Below, one piece after another: positions 57,001 to 64,000 of a stretch of 64,000 nt of DNA. Origin of the DNA: Pachyseris speciosa (lineage: Eukaryota; Cnidaria; Anthozoa; Scleractinia; Pachyseridae); contig JAEMWC010000216.1 of assembly GCA_016490735.1 (NCBI GenBank), positions 623,501 through 687,500 on the forward strand. The letters run 5' to 3'. Within the stretch, counting starts at the first letter, position 1. The number at the start of each line of letters is the position of its first letter. A program made the translations under genes and the position numbers. Below the pieces are notes generated by a model that was not told where the DNA came from, searched no databases, and saw only the letters and a list, made by a program, of their open reading frames with translations.

Positions 57001-59718
57001 TACATGTTATTTACATGTTTTTTACATACTATGGAAATCTTCAATTTTTCCAGTGTTTTGGGGTGACTGTTTAGGGAGCTTAGAGACTGACAGGTGAGGG
57101 GCTAGGGGAATGGTGCTGTGGATATCCAGGCACTATGTCAAGACTTTCATTTTGAGGCTGTTAAAGGAGCTCTGTCACGAGTTTTTAATATTGAAAGCTG
57201 AAAGCAATGAAAACCCAAAAATAATAGTCCAGTTTTGTTTAAAATTAGTCTACCAATTTAGCAAAACCATGAATAAGCTGCTTTGGCTCAGGATGGCAAG
57301 GATTGAAATGGATTGCAACTTGAAAAAAATGGGTCAGCTTTTTCAAGGTCTTCTCTTGTGTTGTGGTAAAAATTGCCAAATACAGATTATGATTTGCTTC
57401 TTCTTTAAGAAAATAGCATGATATCTTCTTTGTGGTGTGCTTGGGGCATTTTGGTTATAAGCAATGATACTACCGTTTTAATTTGACCTCCAAAACATAA
57501 AAGTCACTTAGACAAGGCCCCTTTAAGAAAAGCCTGTCCAATAATTACTTTCCACGGGTATTTTGTTACACAACAAAAATGGCATTCTTGCTAGAAACAA
57601 GGTGCTTTTGCTTTTCTTACACAACAAAAATGGCATTCTTGCTAGAAACAAGATGCTTTTGTAAACCTTCTGTAGTATTTTTTCTCCAAAAGACTGACTC
57701 TGTTGCCACACAAAAACGTAAAGTAATTGTTGTTGTACGAATGGGTAAAACTTTGCATTGGGACCATAATGTGTGTTGAAGAACACGCACAAAATATGAA
57801 AAACTGAGCAATAAGTGATTAGAGTTACATTTTCAGCAACTTTACACTTTGCTCGCTTCTTTTCACGTTTCTTTTTTTATAAATCGTGAATAACACTAAC
57901 ACGAATACAAAAAACTATAATGAAGCCAAACTGAATACTGATGCCAATGCTGATGCCGTTATGATGCCAACACCATAGCAAATGCTAATGCCAATGCTAA
58001 CACTAATGCTAATCTTCATATCTTTATTATAGGTAATGGTAATGGTAAATAAAATTTGTATGAACAATTGATCATGAATGATACTACTTTACTGGTCGCA
58101 ATACATCTCACCACCTCCGTATCTTGCCCTTGTTTCTTATAATACTGGAAATTAGTGCCATCGTCACTGTACTTCAGTTTGTATTTAGTAACCCTTGCTG
58201 GTCTTTTACGATAGTTAATTCCTCCTTGTGTCGCTATCCCTGATATATTTCTGGGCCTGATACCCAGATCAATCTGTAGTCATTCACCTCGCCAAGGTTC
58301 ATGCTCGTATTCGCTTGAAGAAGCAGTGATTTTGTCGTTAGTGATTTTACCGCTCTCCATACCTAAAGCCTTGTGGCACACTAGAAGTCCAACTAAGCAT
58401 ATTTAGTAAGGTCTTTTAATCGAATAATTCTTTTTAAAAAAATGTAATGAAAGATATAAGTCAAAGAAGGCACGTTTGGATCCCCCAAGATCTAGAGTGT
58501 CTTGGGTTTGAGATTTAGTTAAACTGTTTCACAATCTACTTTTTATCATGATAAATCACTTATATGCAACGGCTTCAAAGCAACTGATATCTTCTTAGAG
58601 CGGTTTACAATACAGTGTCGTAACAACGGGCGCAAACAGAACAATGAACCATTCAGAGTGAAAAGCAATCACATGTAATCAGCGCGCAAAGCGCGGGAAA
58701 ATGTGCTTGTGCAACTCGCAGTTGGTTTAGTATCTTTGGTTCTCATTGGTTAAGAAAATGGCGCCAGTATTGCTGACCAATCGAAGCGTACAGAAACGCG
58801 CAAAACCAACTAAAAACCGCTCAAAACAGCAATTAAAGTTTCTACATCGAGATCAAATGCTTCACAAGAAATAAAAGAAGTCCTCCTTACCCTCACATCT
58901 ATCTCCCTTCCAACCCACCGGGCATGCGCAAGTGTACATTCCTTTCTCTTCTTCGATACAGGTGCCTCCATTCAAACAGGGATTCGAATCACACGCTTTG
59001 AAAGACGAAAAAGGAAATTGGTAAGGAGAACAACCATGGGTGGGAGGGTTGGTGGTGGGGTGGGGGCATGAAAAAGAAAAAAAAAGCTAACTTCTATTCT
59101 CCATCTTAAACAATCATTACGTTATTATAAAACAGGTCTGCATTCCAGTTCCTTAATTTTTTTAATGGAAAATAAAGTGCCATCATGAATGTAACGACCC
59201 CTCCCCACCCCCTTCCGCCGCCCTCCGCTGACGCATTTCGTGACAGACCAGTCACCTATGGATGATAACAGATTTCTAAAATCTCTTGTATGTTACCTAA
59301 CATACAAAACATCAAGTCTACATCAAATGCGTTGGTTTACCATGTTTATCTCCGCTGTTTGTGTTTTATTTCTAATCTGAAATCTCTCTCTAAGAAATGT
59401 ACCAAGGAACAAATATTTTAAAAACCGACTGGAAAATCAAATTTCCTGTGTATTTTACACCTTTCCGTTAAGTAATTGTTTCATAGTGAATCTAAAAATA
59501 AACTAGAAACTAGAACTAGCTACACTAAGTTCAGTTGAAATAACTTTAAATACTCTTCACCTATGCCTACCTCCGCAAATTTCAGCCAAAGCGGAAACCT
59601 TGTCTAGTAACCCCTTGATCGTGTTAATATTTTCCCTCATCTCCTCCTTGGGTCCTTTCCTACTGTCGTATGCATTACTGACTCCCAGCACTGTAACAAC
59701 AAGAACCGATTTACTCAT
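35245..59718 (-). CDS. Secreted EGF - discoidin - EGF - EGF - TLDc protein (8 exons)
   Basis: Exons (minus strand, in order): 59718-59571, 58995-58891, 58380-58112, 45209-45071, 41989-41873, 41307-41191, 39337-39086, 35582-35245. All have AG/GT borders and matching phases (1,1,0,1,1,1,1). Residues 1-16 are a signal peptide ([16 protein letters not shown]), 17-48 a charged helical linker, 51-84 EGF1, 86-220 F5/8 type C, 222-259 EGF2, 261-298 EGF3 and 300-494 TLDc. The discoidin exon 58380-58112 carries a TGA at codon 118. Without the two discoidin exons the message stays in frame and encodes 358 residues (1077 bases with stop). An extracellular adhesive or lectin-like role is inferred from the domains; TLDc is better known inside cells. 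No gene symbol can be given. Confidence 0.82.
35583..37353. other. Intron 7, distal part; nothing further identified
   Basis: Sequence between TLDc exons 8 and 7. A short palindrome (CTGTATACC...GGTATACAG) lies at 36249-36279. No other feature was supported. Confidence 0.5.
37354..37740 (+). pseudogene. Decayed gene fragment, possible SAP-like module
   Basis: An ATG near 37356 opens [20 protein letters not shown] and ends in a TGA at 37468. Frame-shifted continuations give [12 protein letters not shown] and [12 protein letters not shown], which resemble a SAP-type helix pair (leucine-rich, then a K-x-x-L-I-x-x-L pattern). Several stops interrupt it. It lies just before a LINE fragment and may have been carried with it. 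Confidence 0.35.
37741..38460 (+). pseudogene. LINE ORF2 C-terminal fragment (Jockey/CR1 group)
   Basis: The frames give [36 protein letters not shown], then after a shift [37 protein letters not shown] and [10 protein letters not shown]. These are the thumb and connection segments after the RT active site in CR1/Jockey LINEs. A deletion follows, then a degraded end and a tail AAAATAAATAAGTGAAGTGA. It lies in intron 7 of the host gene, antisense to it. Confidence 0.8.
38461..39085. other. Intron 7, proximal part
   Basis: It holds degraded coding-like pieces (for example WSKLIFFRL near 38620) that I could not assign, and a short (TTTA)n tract at 38868-38892. Confidence 0.4.
39086..39337 (-). 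CDS. Exon 7: N-terminal half of TLDc domain
   Basis: The acceptor CTCTCTAG is followed by [54 protein letters not shown] and [11 protein letters not shown], before the donor GTGAGT. This matches the first part of TLDc domains. Length is 252 bases, phase 1 to phase 1. Confidence 0.9.
39338..40689. other. Intron 6, proximal part; nothing identified
   Basis: A short (AAC)n tract lies near 39858. No other repeat or exon was recognised. Confidence 0.45.
40690..40990 (-). repeat. tRNA-related SINE
   Basis: On the minus strand a box B-like CCCTGGTTCGATTCCAGGAC (about 40956-40937) is followed by GTTGGTTCTCTACTCTGCTC and the GGTACTCCGG block, a body I recognise as a common coral SINE. The overlapping open frames reflect this repeat. 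Confidence 0.65.
41191..41307 (-). CDS. Exon 6: EGF-like domain 3
   Basis: The exon encodes [20 protein letters not shown] and the six-cysteine EGF spacing, ending GDQCQ before the donor GTAAGAG. Length 117 bases, phase 1-1. An alternative donor two bases earlier would break the phase with exon 7. Confidence 0.88.
41415..41750. repeat. Degenerate AATGAC-type hexamer repeat
   Basis: AATGACAGT, AATGACACT and similar words recur throughout, in the intron between EGF2 and EGF3. Open frames on both strands here are products of the repeat. Confidence 0.75.
41873..41989 (-). CDS. Exon 5: EGF-like domain 2
   Basis: The exon encodes [20 protein letters not shown] and [13 protein letters not shown] before the donor GTAAGAA. 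Length 117 bases, phase 1-1. Confidence 0.9.
41990..42629. other. Intron 4 sequence, nothing identified
   Basis: No exon or repeat boundary is supported, apart from a short TGTTGTGGTC duplication near 42466. Confidence 0.45.
42630..42750. mobile_element. Perfect-stem hairpin element
   Basis: CTCTGTTATGAGGCACGCAA and its near complement form a stem of about 45 bases (ACGCAAGGAAGTGACGAGAG inside), with a short loop near 42685. Confidence 0.8.
43240..43850 (+). pseudogene. LINE ORF2 C-terminal fragment and 3' UTR
   Basis: The plus strand reads [30 protein letters not shown], then [14 protein letters not shown], a frameshift, and [20 protein letters not shown]. It ends TLAARTR and TAA at 43711. 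This is the conserved C-terminal tail of CR1-like ORF2 proteins. The 3' UTR runs to an A-rich tail at 43840. A different lineage from the LINE at 26263. Confidence 0.78.
43840..43926. repeat. (AAATA)n and (AAT)n tail of the LINE fragment
   Basis: AAATA units pass into AAT units. It probably grew from the LINE tail. Confidence 0.85.
43927..45070. other. Intron 4 sequence with one hairpin and a GAT/GAC tract
   Basis: A hairpin at 44593-44692 pairs CTTAATATCACTTGTGTTTT with its complement (AGCAACTTCT in the stem). A degenerate GATGATGAT/GACGACGAC tract runs 44755-44850. No exon is seen before exon 4 at 45071. Confidence 0.6.
45071..45209 (-). CDS. Exon 4: C-terminal part of F5/8 type C (discoidin) domain
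   Basis: The exon encodes [32 protein letters not shown] and MRVELYGCR, the classic end of a discoidin domain. It starts in phase 0 after ACTGTAG and ends in phase 1 before GTACGAAG. This exon has no lesion. Confidence 0.88.
46020..47798. other. Interior of the CACTA-like element, no gene established
   Basis: A strong donor-like CTGAG|GTAAGTTAA lies near 46678, after a short frame [14 protein letters not shown] (from 46612). It may be the first exon of a cargo gene but is unsupported. A GTGAAGTGAA-type LINE tail in minus orientation is at 47603-47640. Confidence 0.35.
47799..47983. mobile_element. Hairpin MITE
   Basis: TGATAATGTAAATTGACCA at the left is matched by TGGTCAATTTACATTATCA at the right. 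The stem continues with GGGATTCGATTAGCTGACGT. The loop holds CTTCGTCGTTAGCGCTTCGT-like repeats. Confidence 0.82.
48015..48289. mobile_element. Mutator-type foldback MITE with 9 bp target duplication
   Basis: Arms of about 120 bases (outer end TAGCCTGCG) are near-perfect inverted copies. TAGTAAGTC flanks both sides (48006-48014 and 48290-48298). A 9-base duplication with long inverted termini fits the Mutator (MULE) superfamily. The centre has a 40-base partial tandem copy around TTATGATTGGCTC. Confidence 0.92.
49129..50428. mobile_element. MULE-like element, ~1.3 kb, with inverted termini
   Basis: The left end GGTCATGATAAAACGCAGAC and the matching right end are inverted copies over roughly 150 bases (TTGATTGCTT and TACTCTTTTGG.GACA included). 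ATTTGAAGCC lies directly outside on both sides (49119-49128 and 50429-50438), a 9-10 base target duplication. The interior has an open stretch [20 protein letters not shown] after an acceptor-like CACAG near 49601, which could be captured exon sequence. Confidence 0.8.
50833..51000. mobile_element. Hairpin MITE with ~75 bp arms
   Basis: CATAAGTTGAAGGATTAAGA... is matched inward by its complement. The stem includes ATCGATTCTCTGTGACTCTG and CGCTCGTCAGACAGAA. It is itself surrounded by a partly inverted GGTTATGTTTATATGAGA pair at 50767-50822. Confidence 0.85.
52400..52560. repeat. Inverted C-rich/G-rich repeat, possible G-quadruplex
   Basis: A C-rich left part (about 52400-52440, with CAATGTTGA) is inverted against a G-rich right part (52510-52550, with TCAACATTG). 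The right part has five G-runs of five or more separated by single A bases, which is suited to quadruplex formation on the plus strand. Confidence 0.7.
52957..54777 (+). pseudogene. Candidate captured exon series inside the CACTA-like element
   Basis: Three pieces with plausible splice borders lie in order. 52957-52997 gives [13 protein letters not shown]. 53905-53981 gives [20 protein letters not shown] after a TTTCTTTAG region. 54550-54777 gives [20 protein letters not shown] and ends in a stop. The middle piece has the YExxRLxxxxxN pattern seen in several nuclear proteins. I cannot name a gene. The pogo-type MITE at 53514-53835 sits in one of the introns. Confidence 0.3.
53514..53835. mobile_element. 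pogo/Tc1-mariner-type MITE, TA flanked
   Basis: The left end CAGTCGAACCTCGATTA and right end TAATCGAGGTTTGACTG are inverted, and TA dinucleotides flank both sides. CAGT-start ends with TA duplication are typical of pogo/Tigger-type elements. No coding content. Confidence 0.85.
55478..55505. repeat. End fragment of the tRNA-headed MITE family
   Basis: AAAGAATGATCCTCGCAGTT matches the outer arm of the elements at 379-548 and 34601-34878. Confidence 0.7.
55905..56870. repeat. 32 bp minisatellite, about 30 copies
   Basis: The unit GATTTACATGATATTTACAG plus GCTCCTTTATTC repeats every 32 bases, with variants (GTGAT, CCCTTTTTCC). The open frames here come from the repeat. It forms the subterminal region of the CACTA-like element. 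Confidence 0.95.
57058..58111. other. Intron 3 sequence outside the CACTA-like element
   Basis: A 51-base tandem duplication lies at 57568-57660 (ACACAACAAAAATGGCATTC twice). A degenerate ATGCTAATGCC tract is at 57940-58015. No exon is seen until exon 3. Confidence 0.6.
58112..58380 (-). CDS. Exon 3: N-terminal part of discoidin domain, with in-frame TGA
   Basis: After the acceptor CTTCTAG the frame reads [20 protein letters not shown], then [12 protein letters not shown], a TGA (58282-58280), then [35 protein letters not shown] and KQGQDTEV before the donor GTGAGA. Family members have Trp where the TGA stands (EWLQIDLG), so TGG to TGA is the simple explanation. The loop before it is also about 25 residues shorter than usual. 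Both reduce the chance that this exon still works. Confidence 0.85.
58891..58995 (-). CDS. Exon 2: EGF-like domain 1
   Basis: The exon encodes [18 protein letters not shown] and [13 protein letters not shown], with six cysteines in EGF spacing. The acceptor is TTTCAAAG and the donor GTAAGG; 105 bases, phase 1-1. Confidence 0.9.
59571..59718 (-). CDS. Exon 1: signal peptide and helical linker
   Basis: The ATG at 59718 has a purine at -3 and opens [16 protein letters not shown], a compact signal peptide with an Ala-x-Ala-like cleavage site after [23 protein letters not shown] and [13 protein letters not shown] follow, an amphipathic helix before the EGF domains. The donor GTAGGC leaves phase 1. 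An in-frame ATG further upstream (59799) would add 27 residues that mask the signal peptide, so it is less likely. Confidence 0.78.
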
Positions 59719-60887
59719 TTCCTTAAAACAAATGTTGAACGAAACAACTAAACGATAGTACGTACACTCCAAAATACAAATGAAAGCAACCAACACCATG
59801 ATAAAAACGGGTAGGGGAGGGGTGGCGGTAAGGGGCGGGGGAAAGGGGGGGGGGGGGGGTGAAATTGTCTTTAACTGGTAGTAGGCAGGTAAGAAGGAAG
59901 AAAGGTAGGTATAGTGTAGGTAGGCAAACTACAGGTGTCAAGAATGTGTTAAAAATACGCGAATGTTTTAACATCTCCCTTGGGTTTCTTGGTGTTTCTT
60001 TTTTCTTTTTAACAAGAAATCAGTATTGCTGTCACTGTTTGGTGGTTTTGAAAGGGTCCTTAATATTATAGGCATCTAAACGCTCTGCACCCACTTTACG
60101 ACAAAAGAACTCCCCAAGCAGAGGCAAAAACTTTCTTGATCGCGAAATTTTTTTTTACCAGATGTCGTCGCTGGTCATATGGACGACATTGTGAAAATAC
60201 TCTTTCACTTACTAGTGTGTAAACAGTGTGAAACAACTTTTTCCCCATTTTGGCCTGGGAAAGCTCTTCGATCTGTAACGCCTAAGTAAATTTCTGTAAA
60301 CCTGGGGGACTCGCTGGCTGCGGCGAGGACAGGATCTATTACGGTAAGCGAATATCTTCGAGACAGCAACTTCACCGAGAACTTGGTTCCAACGTAGCGT
60401 TTAATACCAAGACTACACCAAGGGCATAGCCCAAACATAACCAGACATATCCAGAACGTAGTCAGGACTTCCAGGATGCGACCAAAAAAATAACTACAAT
60501 ACGCGTCTATTTATAAGAAAGCCACAATCGTACGTGGTGAGGTGATGTCATTAAGAAATTGTAACTAATCGTTACTTGTCACAGTTGCAAAGCAACACGT
60601 TCAGACCGCTTTCCGGTTGAAAATTAACATTAAGACCATCAAATATGTTCAGGTAACGTTAATAAGAGACGGATATGTCTTAAGGTACATGATACTGACT
60701 TAAACCACTCACGGACGATTAAAATGAGAAGATTCAAAATGGGATTCTTTCTTCACAAACCCAAAGAACTAAGCGGTCCTAAGCGACTGGCACTGACTTC
60801 TAGGTAGGGCCTTTTGATGGAAAGATATTTGTTTAGGTTTTAGGTTAAGGACGGCCTTTTGGAGATAACAAATGTCTATTTGAAATG
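59719..60887. promoter_or_regulatory. Upstream region of the host gene
   Basis: This 5' flank and presumed promoter of the EGF-TLDc gene holds a poly-G stretch at 59848-59860 within a G-rich tract. A minus-strand TATAAATA lies at 60508-60515, followed by an open frame (60438-60213) that ends at a good donor (GTAAGTGA). A 5' exon there is possible but not required. Confidence 0.35.
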
Positions 60888-60976
60888 ATCCAAGACCTCC
60901 AAAGTGAGTGAAATAAGAAATGAAACAGGTTAGAAATACATGGAACCCCAACTAGAAACTCGAAAAATTCCGAGTT

Positions 60977-61007
<31 letters not shown>

Positions 61008-61048
61008 GATCTAGACGGACGCTCTAACCATTGAGCTACTGGAGACTC
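60888..61048 (-). repeat. tRNA-headed repeat, copy 1
   Basis: The minus strand at 61047-60973 folds like a tRNA: AGTAGCTCAATGGTTAGAGC (D-arm, box A), TCCGT/ACGGA anticodon stem with loop CTAGATC, and GTGGGTTCAAATTCCA (T-arm, box B). The acceptor stem pairs only partly (CTCCAG with CTGGAA). A tail follows with GTTTCTAGTTGGGGTTCCAT. This is a SINE or tRNA pseudogene rather than a working tRNA. Confidence 0.7.
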
Positions 61049-61165
61049 TAAAGTGTGCAAGGGTGAAATGTGGGCTTTGACTGGAACCGCATCACGCGAT
61101 CACACAGCCAAAGAATGACCAAAACACTCATAACTGCATCGCGCAGTCACATTAAAGCATATCAA

Positions 61166-61365
61166 AGATGCAACCATACAAGACCTCCAAAGTGAGTGAA
61201 ATAAGAAATACAACATGATAGAAATACATGGAACCCCAACTAGAAACTCGAAAAAAAAAAAAAATAGCGGAGGGTCGTGGGTTCAAATCCCATCTGGAAC
61301 TCGGATTTTTTTTCAAGTTTCTAGTTGGGGTTCCATGCATTTCTATCATGTTGTATTTGAACTGA
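61166..61365. repeat. tRNA-headed repeat, copy 2, folded into a hairpin
   Basis: The left arm repeats the tail of copy 1 (CCAAAGTGAGTGAAATAAGA and CATGGAACCCCAACTAGAAA). A box B half (GGGTCGTGGGTTCAAATCCC) and the same tail in the opposite direction follow. The D-arm half is missing. Confidence 0.7.
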
Positions 61366-62469
61366 GTTTTGTTTAACAAAACCTGAGAAATTAATTTCTA
61401 GAATTAACGGTGCTAAGCAAGCGGCAGTGACTTAGAAATACGGCCTATCGAAGGAGACAGGTCTGTTTGAAATCAATCTAGGTTAATAAGTAATTTTTTC
61501 GTTTGCTTCCCTTGAACTGCAGGCTTCTCAGTAAATCGGCACTGATTTTCAAAGAGGTGCGGCCTTTTGAACGAGAAATGACTATTTTCACACCGTATCT
61601 TGACCATGACAATTTTTATTTCTATTTTTCATAAATTTCGTGAACTGTTAATTAAATAAGGAGACGATAGAATGACTTTGCAGAATCTATGGTAAAAATT
61701 GATCTTTTTTTTTTTCTGACGAGAAGCACTCTTTCCATGGTTAATCTGTCGTGAGTTTTTTTTCCTACCCACCCCCCCCCCCCCCTTAAGGCAGGAAAAC
61801 AAAAATCAGCAGATATGTTCATGAACAGTCACAAAAGCACTTACCTGAGCCAACTGTGTGTTAATGTGCCAATGGTGAACGTAATGTCCAGCCCCCAGAA
61901 TGCTTGTAGACGTAAGTTCACTTTCGCTTGAAAGGTTTCTAATGAATAAGACAGATACTTGATTAGTATCTTATAGCCGAGTAATGATGGCATGTTTCCA
62001 TGATGTTTCCATGATGTTTCGTTGTCTCCTTCTTGAGCATTATTTGTACCATTATTGTTCCGTATACCTCCCACGCGTGGGGCCAAAAAACTGTTTCCCT
62101 TTGCAAACATTATTTCGTTTGTAGTTAGAACGACAAATAAGCATATTTATTAAGGTACGAAAGTATCTGTAATGATTCTATTTTCTTATTAAAAATTAAA
62201 GAAAACACACATCCTTTATGGATCCTCAAAACTTCATTATGTTAAACCTGTTTGCCTTTCCAAAAATTGTTTAGTCTTATGACTAACTGAATGACCCTAC
62301 GGCTAAGATCCATCACGATCTCAAAGCCATGATTGTTTTCAACTCCTTGACTACTTGAATGGTGTACATGATGAAAAGATTTAACCAGTTAGCATTAATG
62401 TCGGTTAGGTGTTATTTCCAGCGAGTTTTTCAAAGAATGCTTTAATAAATCACGGTGATTGCGTTAACT
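61366..62469. other. Intergenic, nothing firmly identified
   Basis: A run of about 16 C bases lies at 61771-61787. A minus-strand frame (62110-61841) ends at a strong donor (CTCAG|GTAAGTGC); it could be an untranslated 5' exon but shows no domain. Confidence 0.4.
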
Positions 62470-62982
62470 GTCCGTAGCGTCAAATATGTGGATACGACCA
62501 CCCCGTTATTACTATGACCCCTTTAAATATTACGACCATTTTGGTGGTCCGAATGAAAGCCCATCTTTTCTGAAATTCTCGTTTATCCTACCATCTCGTT
62601 ATTACGACCAACGATCACCTTTAGGAGTCCTAGGGCGTTATTTTTAGGAGACCCAACGACAAGTTTCGGTAAATATTTGTTCGGTATAGAAGATAGTTCG
62701 CCTTAGGCTTTCGGCACAGTGGCCAAATGCTCTATTAACGCAGGCATTTTAGATTCTGAAGGAGACACTGAAGTTGACCAACTTGGAGAATTATTAGACG
62801 AGCTTGCTGCTGTCAAGAATTTGTCAAAAGCAACGAGCGAAGCCGCTTCTGAGGTCTCAATGACAGAAACTGTAGATAGCTGTTTTAATCTTCCCGTTTG
62901 CCTCAGACGCCGTCCAGATAACTGGGAGGATATCGTCTTTCGAGAGCTTGCGTATGAACGAGGAGAGGACAAATGCTGCTAG
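62470..62982 (+). pseudogene. Possible pogo/Tigger-like transposase remnant
   Basis: Recurrent TTATTACGACCA-type words (62514-62610) precede an open stretch from 62719: VAKCSINAGILDSEGD, a Glu/Asp-rich part, and LRRRPDNWEDIVFRELAYER. The KC-xx-NAGI pattern followed by an acidic tail resembles the end of pogo-type DDE transposases. No catalytic region is visible and there is no proper start. Confidence 0.35.
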
Positions 62983-64000
62983 TAAGACAGGGGGTAGTGA
63001 GTATGGACTCGATGATAAAGTATTTCTCTCGACGGAAATCCCGGGCTCCTAGAAGAACTTAAGGCCTCTCCTTCCAACTTTTCGATCCTATTTTGTTTTA
63101 ACTCGTGGATGCACGGCATGTGCAATGAACAAGTTATGTCACTTAGGTAAATCGCACGTTCACTCGCCCTCAAAAAAGAAAAAAGGTAAGTTAACATCCC
63201 AGAAGAAAGGAGACCAGGTGCATTTATTTAAATACTTCATTTTTAGTCAGTACGTAACTACGGACTTTTCGTTTATATGCGAAGTTGTTTTAGACTCCGT
63301 GCACTCTGCTAAAACTGACAAAAACCAACAATTTTCAAGCATAAATAATCATTTTTTTCACATCAGCCGCCTAAGCTAAAATAAACTCATGAACACTTGG
63401 AATTTTATTGAAAAACATAAAAAATCGAAATACTAATATCAGTCTGCGGGTGAGTTACGTCCTAGAATTTAATATAATTAAGCGCGTCGATCGCAACTCA
63501 TGGTCGGGCTACGTAAGCATCATATGCACAATTGATTTAAATTTTGCTTTCGCTCAGTCTTCATGAAAAGACATTTTGACAAAGGCCTCCAATTGCCTTT
63601 TACTCCTTGTTTGCCCTTGGTTAGCGCCAAAAAAGTAACAGAATTTTATAATTTTTTTTCATGCAAGGAAATTCCTAATAACCAGACGGTGCATTAAAAA
63701 CACTAATATCATTGATTGAGAGAATTTATTCTTAATACATATATCTTATTAGATGTTTTGGCTTATAGTATGGCGGATTATTTCTACAAGTTGTGCTGTA
63801 TTTTGACGATGCTCGTAGGGAGAGTTAAAACACAAACAACCAGTAAAAATACTCCGACATACTGCACGACAAAACATTTAAAAACAGATTTATTTTATCC
63901 AACTTGTATTGCAAACAAAGAATTTATAGAAAGAAAAACTTTCTTGGGAAAGTGTGACAGGTTTTGCGTAGCGCGCGCGGTGAAAAAACCTGTAATACAG
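62983..64000. other. Intergenic, nothing identified
   Basis: AT-rich sequence. I see no exon, RNA gene or repeat boundary that I can support. Confidence 0.45.

Larger units (their letters stand above)
45526..57057. mobile_element. Candidate 11.5 kb CACTA-like element
   Basis: The left end CACTGGAAAAGTTGAAAATT and the right end (reverse complement CACTGGAAAAATTGAAGATT) match at about 20 of 23 positions. TTT lies on both outer sides, compatible with a 3-base target duplication but weak. Both subterminal regions are full of ATTTACATG/CATGTAAAT words: loosely at 45546-45990 and as a 32 bp minisatellite at 55905-56870. Inverted CACTR ends plus subterminal repeats fit the CACTA/EnSpm superfamily. 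I found no transposase, so it would be non-autonomous. It sits in the phase-0 intron between the two discoidin exons. Confidence 0.5.

Noticed and set aside
57110..57421. 103-codon plus-strand frame
   Set aside because: No recognisable domain and no splice or start support; it lies in a host intron on the opposite strand.
60213..60438. 75-codon minus-strand frame ending at a good donor, phase-compatible with host exon 1
   Set aside because: The signal peptide at 59718 gives a better start, and this frame has no good signal sequence of its own. It may still be an upstream untranslated exon.
60973..61047. Functional tRNA gene on the minus strand
   Set aside because: The acceptor stem pairs poorly, an AGA anticodon would need a long variable arm that is absent, and a SINE-like tail follows.

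Overview
This window is AT-rich animal nuclear DNA with spliced genes, long introns and a dense, nested load of transposable elements. The repeat families (Penelope-like elements with a GIY-YIG domain, tRNA-headed foldback MITEs, CR1/L2-like LINEs, two-gene elements with a RecQ-like helicase) and the secreted EGF/discoidin/TLDc gene suggest an anthozoan cnidarian, most likely a stony coral. That assignment is inference from family recognition; nothing was searched.

Only one host gene is well supported. It lies on the minus strand from 59718 to 35245. Eight exons with matching splice phases give a signal peptide, a short helical linker, an EGF domain, a two-exon F5/8 type C (discoidin) domain, two more EGF domains and a two-exon C-terminal TLDc domain. 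The first discoidin exon carries an in-frame TGA. The discoidin exon pair is phase-symmetric (1-0, 0-1), so skipping it restores an open 358-codon message.

Layout. 1-7332: two Penelope-like elements, head to head, forming a palindrome with near-identical 1.84 kb arms; between them sit a decayed CxxC/coiled-coil gene (+) and a decayed RecQ-like helicase fragment (-). 8.1-15.6 kb: MITEs plus a second decayed pair of convergent multicopy genes. 15.96-22.77 kb: a giant foldback element with arms of about 3.3 and 2.4 kb that contain a ~118 bp satellite, with another element inserted at the centre. 23.7-26.2 kb: a hAT-type MITE and a SINE split by a 1.4 kb insertion. 26.26-30.63 kb: a nearly intact two-ORF LINE with one frameshift in ORF2. 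31.4-34.9 kb: MITEs and microsatellites. 35.2-59.7 kb: the host gene, whose introns hold LINE fragments, SINEs, hairpin elements and an 11.5 kb CACTA-like element with a 32 bp minisatellite near one end. 60.9-61.4 kb: two tRNA-headed repeats. 62.4-63.0 kb: a probable pogo-like remnant.

No rRNA, CRISPR array or bacterial-style operon was seen. Most other open frames lie inside repeats or lack splice or domain support and are omitted.
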